Shown piece after piece: positions 10,581-22,508 of a stretch of 64,000 nt of DNA; the first letter of the stretch is position 1; each line of letters starts with the position of its first letter. Origin of the DNA: Euonymus europaeus. Taxonomy: Eukaryota > Streptophyta > Magnoliopsida > Celastrales > Celastraceae. The translations under genes were made by a program, and so were the position numbers. The stretch lies in assembly GCA_963580455.1 (NCBI GenBank), contig OY756957.1, positions 7,321,001 through 7,385,000 on the forward strand, written 5' to 3'. The notes under the pieces are model-generated. The model was not told where the DNA came from. It ran no database searches and worked only from the letters and a program-made list of their open reading frames with translations.

Positions 10581-10974
10581 AGTGTAAACAAATTTACATA
10601 GCATATATACTAATTAAATTATTTTTGAAAAATAATGTAATTAAAAAAGTACGTTAAAAAATATCGATGATGAGTCTTATTAGAGAGAGAGTTTTATGTG
10701 CTGAATTTAAATATGTAAATTTTTAAAAAATTTACTATATATTTTAAGAGATAAAACATTTTAAAATTTTATTTATTAAAAAATACAAAAGTTACAATAA
10801 ACTAAACTTCATTCTAAATAAATTTTATGAATAGATTTAAACTCTAATAAATTCACAAAAATAAACATACAACAAAAAAGAGGCCCTGTAGCACAGATAA
10901 CACCAACCCATCATATCACCAAAAACGTCCGGTCGTCAGCGACACGACAGGCCACCTAGACCCTGTTAAACTAA
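10581..10974. repeat. AT-rich dispersed repeat, related to 27.46-27.8 kb
   Basis: Non-coding. The first ~210 bp, from the AATTTACATAGCATATATA-like start through TTTTAAGAGATAAAACA, can be aligned by eye with 27461-27800, including AATAATGTAATTA and TTAAGAGATAAAA blocks. It therefore belongs to a dispersed family of unknown class. The stretch from about 10900 to 10966 is less AT-rich and shows nothing recognisable. TAAACTAA at 10967-10974 is the target duplication of the MULE that follows. Confidence 0.5.
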
Positions 10975-11001
10975 GGGTGAGGATAAATGCCCCCACCCTA
11001 T

Positions 11002-11577
11002 TTACTGGGTGCATCCACTCTACCTACCCTATCACTGGCGTCTCGATTTTGGGACTGCAAGCCGCCTCTCGTTTATGGCAAAGAATGATTGCTATTTGAA
11101 TTTGATAATTAATGCCACGCGTTCCATCTTTTATGAAGATTTGCTCCCCTGTATCATTTTTGTTCTCTAGTGGACATTTTATCCTTCAGCTTTCCTGTAC
11201 CATTTTTAATCCTATTTTCACTGTATGAAGTTCATTTCTTTTAATACTAAGAATACTATAAAAAATATAAATGATTTTATACATTTACTCCGTAATTTTT
11301 ATTGGACTAAAAATTTAGAACCTTATTTTTCATTGAATAGGACCGATTTAGTATCATTTAAAAAGGAAGTTGGTATTGGTACGTTGCCGTAATTAGAAAG
11401 TGGGTTGAGGGTAAAACTGTCAAACGACGACATGTCCAAAAAAACTCTTAAATATTTGTTTCTCCCCACACATATTTTTCCTTTCCCATCCAAACTTCAA
11501 GGGGTGAAGATAAACAGCTCGTACATTTTTTTTATTTTAAACAAATTTATTAAAACACATCAACACATATTACATTC
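11002..11577. other. MULE left subterminal region, no gene
   Basis: Non-coding sequence between the left TIR and the end of the OTU-coding region. It contains mixed-composition sequence near 11002-11110, then AT-rich sequence. A polyadenylation-type A/T run near 11524-11560 lies just beyond the transposase 3' end on the minus strand. Confidence 0.6.
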
Positions 11578-11814
11578 TTAATCTTCCAACACAATGTGTT
11601 GAGGACATCTAAAACGCATATGTTGCTTGTACACATCAATTCGCTCCACATATGGGGTAACCCATGCAGCTGCACAATCATGTCTGAAGTGAATCCATTG
11701 AGGCATAATGGGAGGCATCGGGTAACCCCCTGTCAATGCAACCTGGACATAATGATTATCATTTACGTGTCCAATAGCGATAGCAGCATGTTCATACGTA
11801 GGTGGTGGAGTAGA
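11578..11814 (-). pseudogene. Rest of OTU domain beyond an in-frame TGA
   Basis: Directly after the TGA at 11815-11817 the same minus-strand frame stays open for 78 codons to a TAA at 11578-11580. The peptide begins STPPPTYEHAA and contains NDNHYVQVALTGG, which fits the catalytic-His segment of an OTU cysteine protease, followed by a conserved-looking W and P rich tail ending HIVLED. This is the expected C-terminal end of the fused protein. The stop therefore splits the OTU domain between its Asp/Cys half and its His half. Whether it is a single-base mutation in this copy or is read through cannot be told from one copy. Confidence 0.75.
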
Positions 11815-14522
11815 TCAAAGTGGAAAATACGTCAAACTCTGTGTAGGACTTAGAACGTGTAATATCACATTAAACCTTGAAGCAACCAAGAGACCCATAT
11901 CTGGCATAGTCATCCAGTTCTCCATCGGTGCTCCTCTATCTGATGTAAAAAAGTTCAATGAGTTATACATACGAGTCCACTGGTCATCACCGCCCAATAT
12001 TGCAACATACTGTGTCCTGAAGATTTGCAACTCTTCTATTAAGTTATATCGGATAGTTGCCCATGCATCTTCTGGAAGACCAAGACAGATAGCTATTGCT
12101 CGAAAGCCGCAATTTCCATCAGGTTTTACGTCTTGTACATGCATAATGTAAGGATGCAGTATAGGTGGAAACTGACAAACATAGGCATGTACAGCGTGGT
12201 TGTATGGAATAGAGGAGCAACTGTGTCTCGTTGGTTCCTGGAACTCGAAAATATCTGGCTGGACAAAATCAAATGTAGTTGTATTAACACGAGCAGATAT
12301 GTCATCCCTGTTCTTCGAGTCAATGCCTCCAAATGAATAACTGTGTCTACTTGGTTCCCGAGAATGAAATGAATCAGGCTCATCGAACACTAATGTTGAC
12401 GGATTACCACGAGTATTTGATGCAACTTTTTTCTTTGAGGATGGGCGTCCACGAGTGTTTTTCTTAACAGCAGGCTCACGAATTGAAGATATTGATGGTG
12501 TGATTATCTCCCTCAATTTTCTTAAAAAATTGAATTTTCCATGCCTTGTTTGTTTCTTAAACTGTTCCGTGAAAACTTGGAGCTCGACGTCACAATCGAT
12601 GTCATCGTTTTGAAGAGGCACACAAGGTGATAAGTCAAGTTTTCTCCAAAATTTATCTATGGCTTCAATTGGTATGGGACGTCCGTCGTTCAGAAATATT
12701 GCTTGCTCGTGGGCACATGGGAGTCCGTAGCCCATTCGAAGTCGACATCTGCATTTATATGAAACTTCTCCGGCATTCTTTGAGCACTCAAATTCCTTCA
12801 AAATCAGTTGCAATGCGTGGCTTGAAACAAAACCACATAATTCTTGCAAGTGCGGTATGTTGAATCGATGTTGGATAATAGTTTTGCTTTGCTCAATACT
12901 CGCTTTGATAGCTATGTCCTGTGATTGAATGACTTGATGAATAAATGACAGAGATGTCTCCAAATCTGATTGTGATGACTCCAAGTATCGCTTCAGCTTC
13001 GCATGTTGGCTCTCCACTCTATTAGTCGTCTGGTTTCCAAAATGCAGATATATGTCTGTCCAGGCGGATACGAACATCTCCTTATATGGTGTTAACCATA
13101 CATCTTTAAGATAATTAATCATACCTGGAAAGTTCTGTAACAGCACCTCAAGGTCCGCCAAATTGCACTCATACGCACTCTCAGTTTCTGATTTCACCAA
13201 CGTAGTCCACATTTTGTAGAATGCATTCCAAGTTTTGTTGTCTGCTATTGATGGTCTGCACTTGCTCAAGATACTCCTATAGATGTGCCATCTACAAAGT
13301 AATTTTTTAGCATCAGGAAATACCTGGGCAGACGCATTCATCAATGCCAACTCTCTGTCTGTGACAATAACTCGTGGAGTAGTACATCCATTCATTGTTG
13401 ACTGTAGACATCTTAAAGCCCAAGTATAATTGAATACTTTCTCTGAGTGCAGGAACACGAATGCTATGCAAAATGTCATATTAGTTGCAGTGACACCAAC
13501 AATCTCAAGGAGAGGCATCATGTACCTGTTTGTTTTGTATGTTGCGTCCATCAATAACACGTGCGGGAATGCACGCCATAGATCTAATGATCCTGGATGT
13601 GCGAAGAATAAATCTTCAAGCTCATTGGTTACAGCATTTGTTCTATACTCGAAGATGTATCCTTCACGTTGTAGAAATGACATGACAACTTGCATTTGGG
13701 TTTTACCGGCTTTCCCTGCACTTTGAATTTTCTGGCGAGCATTGTATATGGTCCGAATGGTAGAAACGTTGTCCGGATTTTGCTTCTTCAATGATGTCAG
13801 GATATCTCGTGGCTTCACATTTTTTGTAGACAAATGTTCCGTCAATTGCATTTCAGAATCAGAGAGTCGGCCTAGATATGGATGTCCCTCCATATATGAT
13901 GCAGGGGCATGGTTATGTGTTCCGCATACGACCCTTATCATCCAATCATCATCTGTTCGCATTTTCACCCCTTTCACTCTGAAAGGACAATCAATTTTTT
14001 TTGTGCCTGTAAACTTCGTGGAGGCTTTATTACTTCTGTATGTGCCACCGCGTTCACATTGGAACAACAGTCTAGGACTCTTCCCAATTAGACTAGTCTC
14101 TGACCTTTTAATGACAATGATATATCCTAAATTGCGTCCAGTATGTTGAATCCAATCAATTAGAGATTGACGCGAATTGAATACCTGAAAATGTATTAAT
14201 TGTGTTAGAAATTAACAAATTGTATTACAAATTTACATAAGAAAATGTATATTAATTTTCTTAAAAATCATACCATGTCAGTGAAAAATTCGTCCCCATT
14301 TTCGCCCACATTGTCGTCCACTTTTTCATCCATATTTTCATCTTCTTGTTTTATCTCATGTCTGGAAATATCATCCTGAGAACAATGGACATTCATTTGA
14401 GTATCTGCAATTAACGAAAAAAAATTCCTAAAACAATTTAAAAGTTGTATATTTACCTGATCACTTGAACCACTTGATAATCGTAGATCATTGGCCCAAA
14501 ACCTCAATTGATCTAAATTCAT
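11815..14522 (-). CDS. MULE transposase with C-terminal OTU domain
   Basis: Two exons on the minus strand: 14522-14274, then 14184-11815, joined in phase 0 (TGACATG/GTATTC), giving about 871 residues to the TGA. Order of parts, numbered from the codon at 14067: a WRKY/GCM1- or FAR1-like zinc finger (C4, C27, then CGTHNH at 48-53); a MULE/DDE domain with LLMDATY (D174), IVTDREL (D237), CRWH (258-261) and NRVESQHA (E352); a SWIM finger CRCRLRMGYGLPCAH (439-453); an AT-hook-like RGRPSSKKK (539-547); and an OTU-like protease start DVKPDGNCGFRA (Asp650, Cys653). All DDE residues are present, so the transposase core could be active. The OTU part is cut by a TGA before its His. Some MULEs are known to have captured Ulp1-type proteases; an OTU partner suggests a parallel capture, role unknown. 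The exon 1 ATG is the first in that open frame. Confidence 0.85.
14185..14273 (-). other. Intron of the MULE transposase
   Basis: An 89 bp AT-rich intron on the minus strand, donor ATG/GTATGA and acceptor TTTTCAG/GTATTC. Splicing joins two open frames in phase 0. A second possible GT-AG pair lies inside exon 1 (14456 to 14405, 52 bp), but removing it would shift the frame, and the segment is open without splicing, so I treat it as exon. Confidence 0.75.
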
Positions 14523-14607
14523 ATCTTCTGCTCATATGTATGTTGCCAAGAAAAATCATATCTATGTATATATAGATATTAAAAAGTTGTATAATTCTCC
14601 ATTTTTT

Positions 14608-14910
14608 AGAGAATATATTCTCTGCACAAAAAGAACACCCCTTTTCAGAGAATATATTCTCTGCACAAAAAGAACACCCTTTTTCAGAGAATATATTCTC
14701 TACACATCAAGAATACACCCCCTTTTCAGAGAATATATTCTCTGCACAAAGAGAACACCCTTTTTTCAGAGAATATATTCTCTGCACGTAAATAGTACAC
14801 CCCCTTTTCAGAGAATATATTCTCTGCATATAGAGAACACCCTTTTTCAGAGAATATATTCTCTGCACGTAAATAGTACACCCCCTTTTCAGAGAATATA
14901 TTCTCTGCAC
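14608..14910. repeat. Palindromic minisatellite upstream of MULE transposase
   Basis: Eight copies of a ~38-42 bp unit, each containing the perfect palindrome AGAGAATATATTCTCT followed by GCAC and an AAAAAGAACACCCC-like spacer. The later copies alternate two spacer types (GTAAATAGTACACC and AGAGAACACC), so the array has a two-unit higher order. It begins 86 bp upstream of the transposase ATG on the minus strand. This is where its promoter and 5' leader should lie. Confidence 0.92.
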
Positions 14911-16036
14911 ACAGATTAGACATAATAATACAAGACATGAGCATACTTATCACTAGGCTAGGTAAAAATCAAATATTATTATAAAATTCAATAATAAATT
15001 CCAAACAATGCCCAAAGGCTTAAATATGTTTTGAAAATCTTAATCCAACTAAAAGACTAATTACTAAATTAAAACATTATTAAATTAAAAAGATAAGTAA
15101 AAAGTCAACTTTGAACTTTGACTCCAAATATGAGGCCCTAAACAAACTCGGATAGCCAAAATTCACTGAACATCTACCCCAGAAGGCATAGAGTAAGATT
15201 TCTGTCGTCGTCCCGCTTCCGACAAGGTATGGTTCAGCCAAAACAGAGCTAATTAGTAATTACTAAAATACCGGCTACGTCCTTTTTTAATGACGATTAT
15301 GTCCTTTTATATTTTAAAAATCATTTTTTCTCAAAAAATAAACTCATTAATTTTTTTTATTGATTTATCAAACTAGAAATATGGGGTCTGTTTAGTAAAC
15401 AATTTAAGAAGAAGTTAATGACCATGATAAATGATATTTATATATATTACTGTCACATATCATAACAAATAAGTGAAATTTTATTACTGAGAGATTGGTC
15501 AATTTTTATTTTGATCGTTAAATCATTAAATAGTACTCAAACGTATGATATGAAGTTTGGACTTGTTCAAAAATAACAATTTTTTTTTTTGATTTACTGA
15601 TTCTTCTTTTAATTTTGGGTAGATAAAAAAGAACCAAAGTCCGTTTCTCTTTAAGAGAATGTACAAAAAAGGATTTTTGAAATAAATTTCAAAATCTAGC
15701 CGAGTTATTAATTTGAAATAAATTCAAGTATATATGTTTCAAATTTCATACTAATAAATTACAATTTTAAAATTGAATTAAAAACTGATGGATATTTTAA
15801 TGATTAAAAGTTTAGTTAACTCACGTCATAATCATGGCCTTGTGCAAATTCTACGGTACGTATTGACTCAAATTAATGCATGATGATGCATGCAAATATG
15901 TGTTGTAGATATATACATATGGAAATGCGTCACTATGCACTTTCCATGCGTATTCTTCTTGTTTCAAATCATATATGTTAACCATCACATCACGTCAGTA
16001 GCTACATTGCTAAAATCATATATAAAATCATATAGG
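14911..16036. other. MULE right subterminal region, no gene
   Basis: Non-coding and AT-rich, apart from a slightly more GC-rich patch near 15130-15240. No ORF or known motif is readable. It lies between the palindromic minisatellite and the right TIR, so any far-upstream transposase regulatory sequence would be here. Confidence 0.55.
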
Positions 16037-16071
16037 ATAGGGTGGGTGCCTTTAGTAGCACCCTAAACTAA

Positions 16072-17700
16072 ACAAGCTGGGGAAAGTTACGCCCGTATCC
16101 AAGATTTTTACTGTGGTTCCATATTTACCCCTGGTTGTAAGAAAATTTATACGAGGGACAAAAGCCCGATCAAGTCATTTCACTATTAAAGTCCAAAAGG
16201 ACAGAGAGAATCAGAGAACTGGAATTAAAATCTACAACCACATACACCTGGCATGTTGAACAGAACCAGCTACTTTCAAACGTAAGATGATGAATGTAAA
16301 AAACAAAAATAGAAAAGCATGATGACCTCAATTTATATTTTGATGGTCCAGTAAAGAACAATAAATGAAGTGGATGCAGCTTTAATAACATACAGTTCAG
16401 AGCACATGCAATTGAATGGTGCTCTTCTATTATTTCCAAAACTCTTTAATTGGATCACATTTTTATTATATAAAAAATAATTTTAAATTTTTATTTTTAT
16501 TAACAAGACACGTCTCTCAATACATGTATATCAGAAAGAAAAAAAAATTGAATACAATTTATTCATTTTTCATTAGTCAAGTAACTAACATTTCATTCCT
16601 CCATTATTTTCTCACTAAAATTAATATTGAGTCTCACTTCTATTATCTAAAAATTAAGTCATATATTCAATCATATGGATAAAATATATTTTTCAATACA
16701 ATTATATCAACAAAATACATCTCTCAATATAATTATATTAATAAAAATATATCTCTTAATATCATTTGTTATTCCTAATAAATAACAATCATTGGGATTG
16801 ATCTCATGAGTTAAAAGGAGTAGTGCTCCAAAAGGGATTCGGGAAAAAGCTTGTGTCCACTCTCTGGCAAAGGAAGGAAACGTCAATCCTACTGTACTGT
16901 ACTCGTGTTTTACATCTCATTACACGACAACCTCTCTCTGTAGGGTGCTTTTCAAGACCACTTTTTTTTATCTAACTTAAAAGACCTGTATTATTACATG
17001 TATTATTTTTTATTTTTATACATTTTTTATGGTACTTGATTTGATTTGTTCTTTGAATTCATGACATTACTTACCTTTTTTTTTTTTTTAGTACTGAGTC
17101 TACTGACAACTTAAAGTAAAATCAAAATTGCAAATTTTCATTTGTTAAAATTTATAATAATTTAATTTATAATAATTTTAATTACTGAATCCAGTAATTT
17201 TAATTAATTATTTAAAATTAATAACAAATTCCGTCGCTTTTTTAGTCATCAAAAATAATAACACATGAACATTCAGTTAAAAAAAAAGAATTCAATTGTT
17301 GAATACTTCGTTTACATTGCAAGAGTAACTTGAGCCCATAATCGAATATGATTATCCATATTTGACCAACAAAAAAAAATAGACGTGTTGAAAGAACGAA
17401 AATGTTAAACGTATATCGAAAATTCTAAACGTCCATAGAAGTATGTTGTCCATAATATCCATAGTGAGGGGAGGTGAAAATTTGAATATTTAAACTTTGA
17501 TTTTGGAGCCAAAATCAATGGTGATGATGATGAATACATCAACTATGTACACTCTATGGACAAAAAAGTTATGAATGACTAGTATTACCGGACATATATA
17601 GAGTATTTGTACATAGCTTTACATAATATATGTGACATGTCATGTGTGCTTGTCATTTATATAATGTAATTATATGTTAGTGTAAGATAATAAATAAAAA
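16072..17700. other. AT-rich spacer, nothing recognised
   Basis: No coding potential beyond short chance frames. It contains repeated short AT patterns (CTCAATATAATTATAT-like at 16710-16760), a T run near 17078, and TAATTTAATTTATAATAATTTTAATT duplications near 17150-17210. No TE termini were identified. Confidence 0.5.
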
Positions 17701-17704
17701 TGAT

Positions 17705-18060
17705 AATGTGACAATCTGGACATTTAGAGTAATTACTCTAGAGTGATATTTTACTTGCTTATTTTGTAGAAACCTAAAGATTGATTGTTTATCTATACGA
17801 TTTTGGTGAGAAAGCGTAGTGTGATAATATGATATCTAGTGTAATTATTATGGACTGACATTTTACTTGCTTGCTTTATGCCACTGTAATTATTGTTTAG
17901 TTTATTGTAATAAACAGAAAGAGTAATGTGATAATTTGAACATTTAGTGTAATTACTATGGATTGACATTTTACTTGCTTGTTTTGTATAAATCTGAACA
18001 TTGGTGGTTTATCTGTACAATTTTGGTGAGAAAGGGTAAGGTGATAATATCAGAAATTCA
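17705..18060. repeat. Degenerate tandem repeat (three copies, ~110 bp)
   Basis: Three diverged copies share GTGATAAT, TTTAGTGTAATTACTATGG, GACATTTTACTTGCTTG and, in two of them, TTTGGTGAGAAAG. They start near 17705, 17820 and 17925. Non-coding; class unknown. Confidence 0.6.
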
Positions 18061-18231
18061 TTGGTTAGCGGTTTGTCATTATAGTCGGAGCAGATGAGAG
18101 GATAAACGATATAATTAAAATAATAAACAATGTAATTTCAACACGAACAATGTAATTGACAGATAAAAAGAAACATCTTAAATGATCATTTAGCATGAAT
18201 GTTCATCCTGAATAATGTAATAAAAATGTAA

Positions 18232-18496
18232 TAAAACAACACAAGTCTAGTCCTCATTGATCGGCGACGTAATTTTCAGTATCCGACCATTAATTGCAAC
18301 ACGGATGGTCTCCAAAGAACTGCAAGATAACGAGGAGAAGAACCTGACAATACCTGACATGTTTCATTCGCCGTAGTCACTGGAATCATGCTCGAAAGAT
18401 CCCGATCAGCCCGATCAAAATGGTTAGATATGACCAACACCGACGAGGGATCGACACACATTAACCACCTTTGAGGACTAGACTTGTGTTGTTTTA
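18232..18496. mobile_element. Candidate small foldback/MITE-like element
   Basis: The 25 bp at 18232-18256 are the exact reverse complement of 18472-18496 (core ACAAGTCTAGTCCTCA against TGAGGACTAGACTTGT). The enclosed ~215 bp are noticeably richer in G+C than the surroundings. A perfect 25 bp inverted repeat at this distance is not expected by chance. I could not define a target duplication, so it may be a foldback element, a MITE with internal TIRs, or a local inverted duplication. Confidence 0.6.
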
Positions 18497-18499
18497 GAT

Positions 18500-21109
18500 A
18501 TGCACCGACTACCCTTTTTGAATGGATGAATTACCCTGATGTCGGCGGGAGAGAGTGCGGAAGTGAATATGGTAATGTGTGGTCTCATTTCACTCAAAAA
18601 AGTTATAATGTGACGCATGAGTTATTAAAACTAACCATGCCTATGTTACTTTTTGAGACCTTTTGAAAAAATTCTAGTTAACTTGCCAAATTATTGGTCT
18701 GTATGTAATTATCGGAGTGTATCAAAATAATTGAACCAGCAAAAAAAGAATATTGATGATTTTTTTAATTTGTTTTTTGAATAAACACTAAGCAAAATCA
18801 AGAATAACACAATTGTACATGCAACAAGATTTTCACTTTTTTTTATTAATTTTAATAACACAATTGGAGAGTTTCTCAAGTGGATTGGGCTGCCAATCAA
18901 GTAGCTCATACTTAGCAAAAATCGCTACTCTCATGGAGGGCCTGTTGATCCCCCGTTGCATGTTTGGGAAGCAATTCAGGCAGACATCATGGTTTAATAG
19001 AAATAACATATTTTATTACAATATCATATTATATTGTATTGTACACTTTCAATGAAATATTATATTTTATTGTAAATTTTACAATGTAATACGATTGTGG
19101 ATGTCCGAAATCCACAATCAACAAGCCTGAGAACTTGGACTTTAAGTGGGCATTGGTAACCTTCAAATGACTTGAGTTGCTCAAGTTCCTGCACAGATCC
19201 CCAACAAAAGAACAATCATAAACCCAAGGATCGGATTTGGGGGAACTACTCCTTGGGGTTCCGACGATCAAGTCAGTTCAATAAATGAAAAGACAGTGGC
19301 CATGGTAGAGACAAGGAAAGGAAGGTTGGTGTTTGGGATTGTTCTGGATAGAAGACTTAAAAGAGAGTTCTTGTTAGTATTGTACTGGTTTCAAATGTGC
19401 ATCCCCTCTTTCAGATGAAGAAAGGGTTTATTTATAATGTTTTGAATTACAAAATTTAGTAAGTTGTTCGTGGTCTTTTGTTGTTGAATAGACATATCTG
19501 ATATTGATGTGAGAGGATTAATACGAGGTGACACCTACTTTATATAAGGACAGCCAAGACGGTGGTTTATGACCAAAAGTAACATAGAAGCATTAAATGA
19601 AAGTACAAAATTTGGGTAAAAGAGATGGTTACTTGCAGTCTGATAGGTGTGTCAGACTAACTTCCTTGATAAAGTGAATGTACCTCTTGGCGAGTTCTCA
19701 CCAAGGCGGTCTCCATGGTCTCTGTGGTGCGAACTTTAGTTCAAGCGAGCTCCGGTCTTGGATCTCCGAGCCTCTTTGTTGGGCTTTGGATCCTTTGAGC
19801 ATTGTGAATTGCACTATGATGTGTTCAAAGCTGACTGGACCTCTAACTTAGTCAAATGCTGATTGACATTAACTTTATTGAAAAAGTGAGTCAGACCCAA
19901 TTTTGATAATTACAAACGATATTATAATGAAATGAGACAATATGTATTGTTAGTCTTCAACTATTTATCAAAGTGGCTCTTGTTTTGTTCTTCCTTTATT
20001 TGTTTGAGTCCTTTTGGCTTTTAGTGGACAGGAATTCCTAGATCATATGCGTCTCCACGTGTTGCTCATGGCTACTGTTATCAATGAAGTGATTTGGGTT
20101 CTTTTCGAGATTCCAAAGTAATCATAAGAAGAATGAAAAACCACACAAATCCGAAACTACACGGATCAATCGTGCCTCTTGTCGGCAAGTCATGTAGGGT
20201 TTGAGAGGGGAGGTGGAGAATATTTAGTACTAGGGTTTTTTAAAATGCAGGATATGAGGTGGCTTTTTTCTTCTTCTTTTTTTCTTACTTTGTGACACGA
20301 TTGTTATTGACGTCGTCATGCCAGCTCTAGAAAATTAAATGGGAGAATAACAATCAACGGGTCACATCAGTGCCTAAATTATCCAAAAATTATTAACTCT
20401 GCTTAAGTTATCGTTTTAGAATAAATCAGAACTTTAAATTATCGATCTAGAATATTTGAATATTGGTTGGACAACTAAATTAAAAAAATCCCTAATATTT
20501 CAATTATCAAAAATATACTTTCCCTCAATAAAAATGCCAAAAAGTGGGTAGCCATCAATTTGAAGGTTTTGTACATATGGGTACGCTATGTCACTCACAT
20601 GTCGCACAATAAAAAAAAATAGTTACTTTAAATATAGTTCACATTTAATAATATTTGAAACGGAAAATCAATAACAATTCTATTGGAGTTATATTAATCC
20701 ATATATGACACTATATATATATATATATATATAAATAGTCGTATAGAACACTTAATATAAATAAAATAATGAATAAAGATTATAATAAAAAGTAATAATA
20801 GTTCTATTAAAATTGAGATAGAGGTACATTTGAACTTTAATTTCAGAATATATTAATTAGCCCTAATCTGTTTTATTTTATACCATTTTATGATGTTTTA
20901 AAAGCCGAAATGTATGGTTGTTTCAATCGGACACCAGATCTTTGACTTGTATGAACTTTAAATAGCACAAGTTAAACCATGTTAATCAAAAATCCATTGA
21001 ATCGACTGGTTTTAGCGAGATTGAACCGGTGTTTAAACCAGTTACACATTTAAAAATAAATAAACTCATTAGTTTATAGATAACTAAAAATTTAATTAAT
21101 AAATAAAGT
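18500..21109. other. Spacer with a possible decayed LTR or other repeat
   Basis: No gene was found. From about 19080 to 19870 the sequence is more balanced in base composition than its surroundings and carries GGGGAACTACTCCTTGG with GATCAAGTCAGTTCA and a later CCAAGGCGGTCTCC/GAGCTCCGGTCTTGGATC block. These look like parts of a repetitive LTR-type sequence but cannot be assigned. An AT dinucleotide run sits at 20713-20732. The rest is AT-rich. Confidence 0.4.
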
Positions 21110-21515
21110 TGACGAAGTGCGGAAGCTTGAAAGTCTGAAATTGTTCACGACGATAACAGGATCATGGAATCCATCAAGGAACAATTGAGAGAACTCAAAG
21201 ATTTTATTGAATAATAATTGAAGTGCCTACAATGGTCTTTAGAAGACTTATTTATGGCTAAAACATTAAGTAAACCATAACTGAACTAGAATTGAAAATT
21301 CTAAATAAATTAGAAAACTTAATAAAAAACATGCAGAAAATATTAATTAATCTCGTTGGAATTCTTCACAGCTATGAAAACGTGTCTTGATGAACCTCAA
21401 ATGCGAAACCCTCTCCAAAAATCTAGATCTCTAAAAACAGTCCTTGGAAACATATTATATTAAGGAAATGAATCTCTAGATCAAAAGATATGGCCGGTCA
21501 AAGTTGAGACCTACA

Positions 21516-22508
21516 CTAATTATGTTTCATATTCTTGCAGAAACAATCCAATTTGAACATAAACTCATCAGCCATCCGTTCTACATCAGTCCCCTCGACT
21601 TGAAAAGAACTCGACCCCGAGTTGTGATCTGGATAAAGAGGCTGCTCAACATGGTACTCAGAAATGTCAGCCACATTAAAAGTGCGAGAAATGTGCATGG
21701 ACTTCGGTAAATCAATAAGATAAGCGTTATTATTAATCCGTTTCTCCACTTTATATGTTCCATATTTCTTCTGCCGAAGCTTACCATACATGTCAACTGG
21801 AAACCGCTCTTTTCGCAAGAACACCATTACCTCATCACCAACGTTAAAAATTTTCTCACGTCGATGTTTATTAGCGGCAGCCTTATACTTAGCATTCTTG
21901 ACCTCCAACTTCTTCTTCACCCGTTGAACTAGATTCTCAGCTGCAACATTAACACCTGGTACCTTAGGTAAACGCGCTAAATCAACCGCTTGCTTTGGTG
22001 GTTTCAAATAGACAAGAGCAAATGGTGATTTGCCTGTGGCACTATGGACAACATTGTTATAAGCAAAGCCTGTGCCGACATCATGTCCCATTGTTTAGGT
22101 TTATCACCACAAACGCTACGAATCAGATTACCCAATGTTCTGTTCAAGGATTCTATCTGACCATCAGTTTGAGGATGAGCTATACTACTAAATTTCAGAG
22201 ATGTATCCAAACATTTCCATAGTGTCATCCAAAAATGACTCAAAAATTTTGAATCCCAGTCAGATGTAATAGTACTCGATACTCCATGTAAACGAACAAC
22301 TTCTCGAAAAAATAATCGGGCAATATTGGATGCATCGGCAGTCTTTTTGCAAGGAATAAAATGCGTCATTTTGAAAAATCTATCAACCACAACGAAAATA
22401 GAGTCGACTCCTCGTTGGGTTCGAGGAAGCCCAAACACAAAATCCATAGAAAAATCTTCCCATATAGCACTAGGAACAGGTAAAGGCATGTACAAGCCTG
22501 TGTTATGT
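21516..22508 (-). pseudogene. Ty3/gypsy integrase C-terminal half, frameshifted
   Basis: The integrase catalytic core starts [20 protein letters not shown] and continues with the [11 protein letters not shown] and [15 protein letters not shown] motifs that carry the DD-E residues. The frame then shifts once near 22075 and continues through [16 protein letters not shown] into a GPY/F-type C-terminal module ([20 protein letters not shown]). The end of the frame runs about 70 bp into the 3' LTR, as in some gypsy elements. The 5' end is a deletion junction near 22508, where gag codons abut the integrase. Confidence 0.85.

Larger units (their letters stand above)
10975..16063 (-). mobile_element. 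Mutator-like element (MULE) encoding an OTU-fused transposase
   Basis: A 5.1 kb element. The outer 27 bp of both ends (10975-11001, and 16037-16063 read in reverse complement) match at 21 positions, both starting GGGTG and ending CCCACCCTAT. Identical TAAACTAA octamers flank it (10967-10974 and 16064-16071). MULEs usually make 9 bp duplications; 8 bp plus a mismatched ninth base is close. The interior holds a two-exon MULE transposase on the minus strand with intact DDE residues. The TIR is short for a MULE (many have 100 bp or more), so this copy may belong to a short-TIR group or have decayed TIRs. Confidence 0.78.

Noticed and set aside
14405..14456. Second intron in MULE exon 1 (GT...AG, 52 bp)
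   Set aside because: Removal shifts the frame to an immediate stop, the intron would be very short, and the unspliced frame is open.
14608..14910. CRISPR-like appearance (regular repeats with spacers)
   Set aside because: Spacers are nearly identical to each other, the DNA is plant nuclear, and there are no cas genes; it is a minisatellite.
14536..14953. Open frames on both strands giving REYIL/AENIFSEKG repeat peptides
   Set aside because: Frames are produced by the ~40 bp palindromic minisatellite; no start context or homology.
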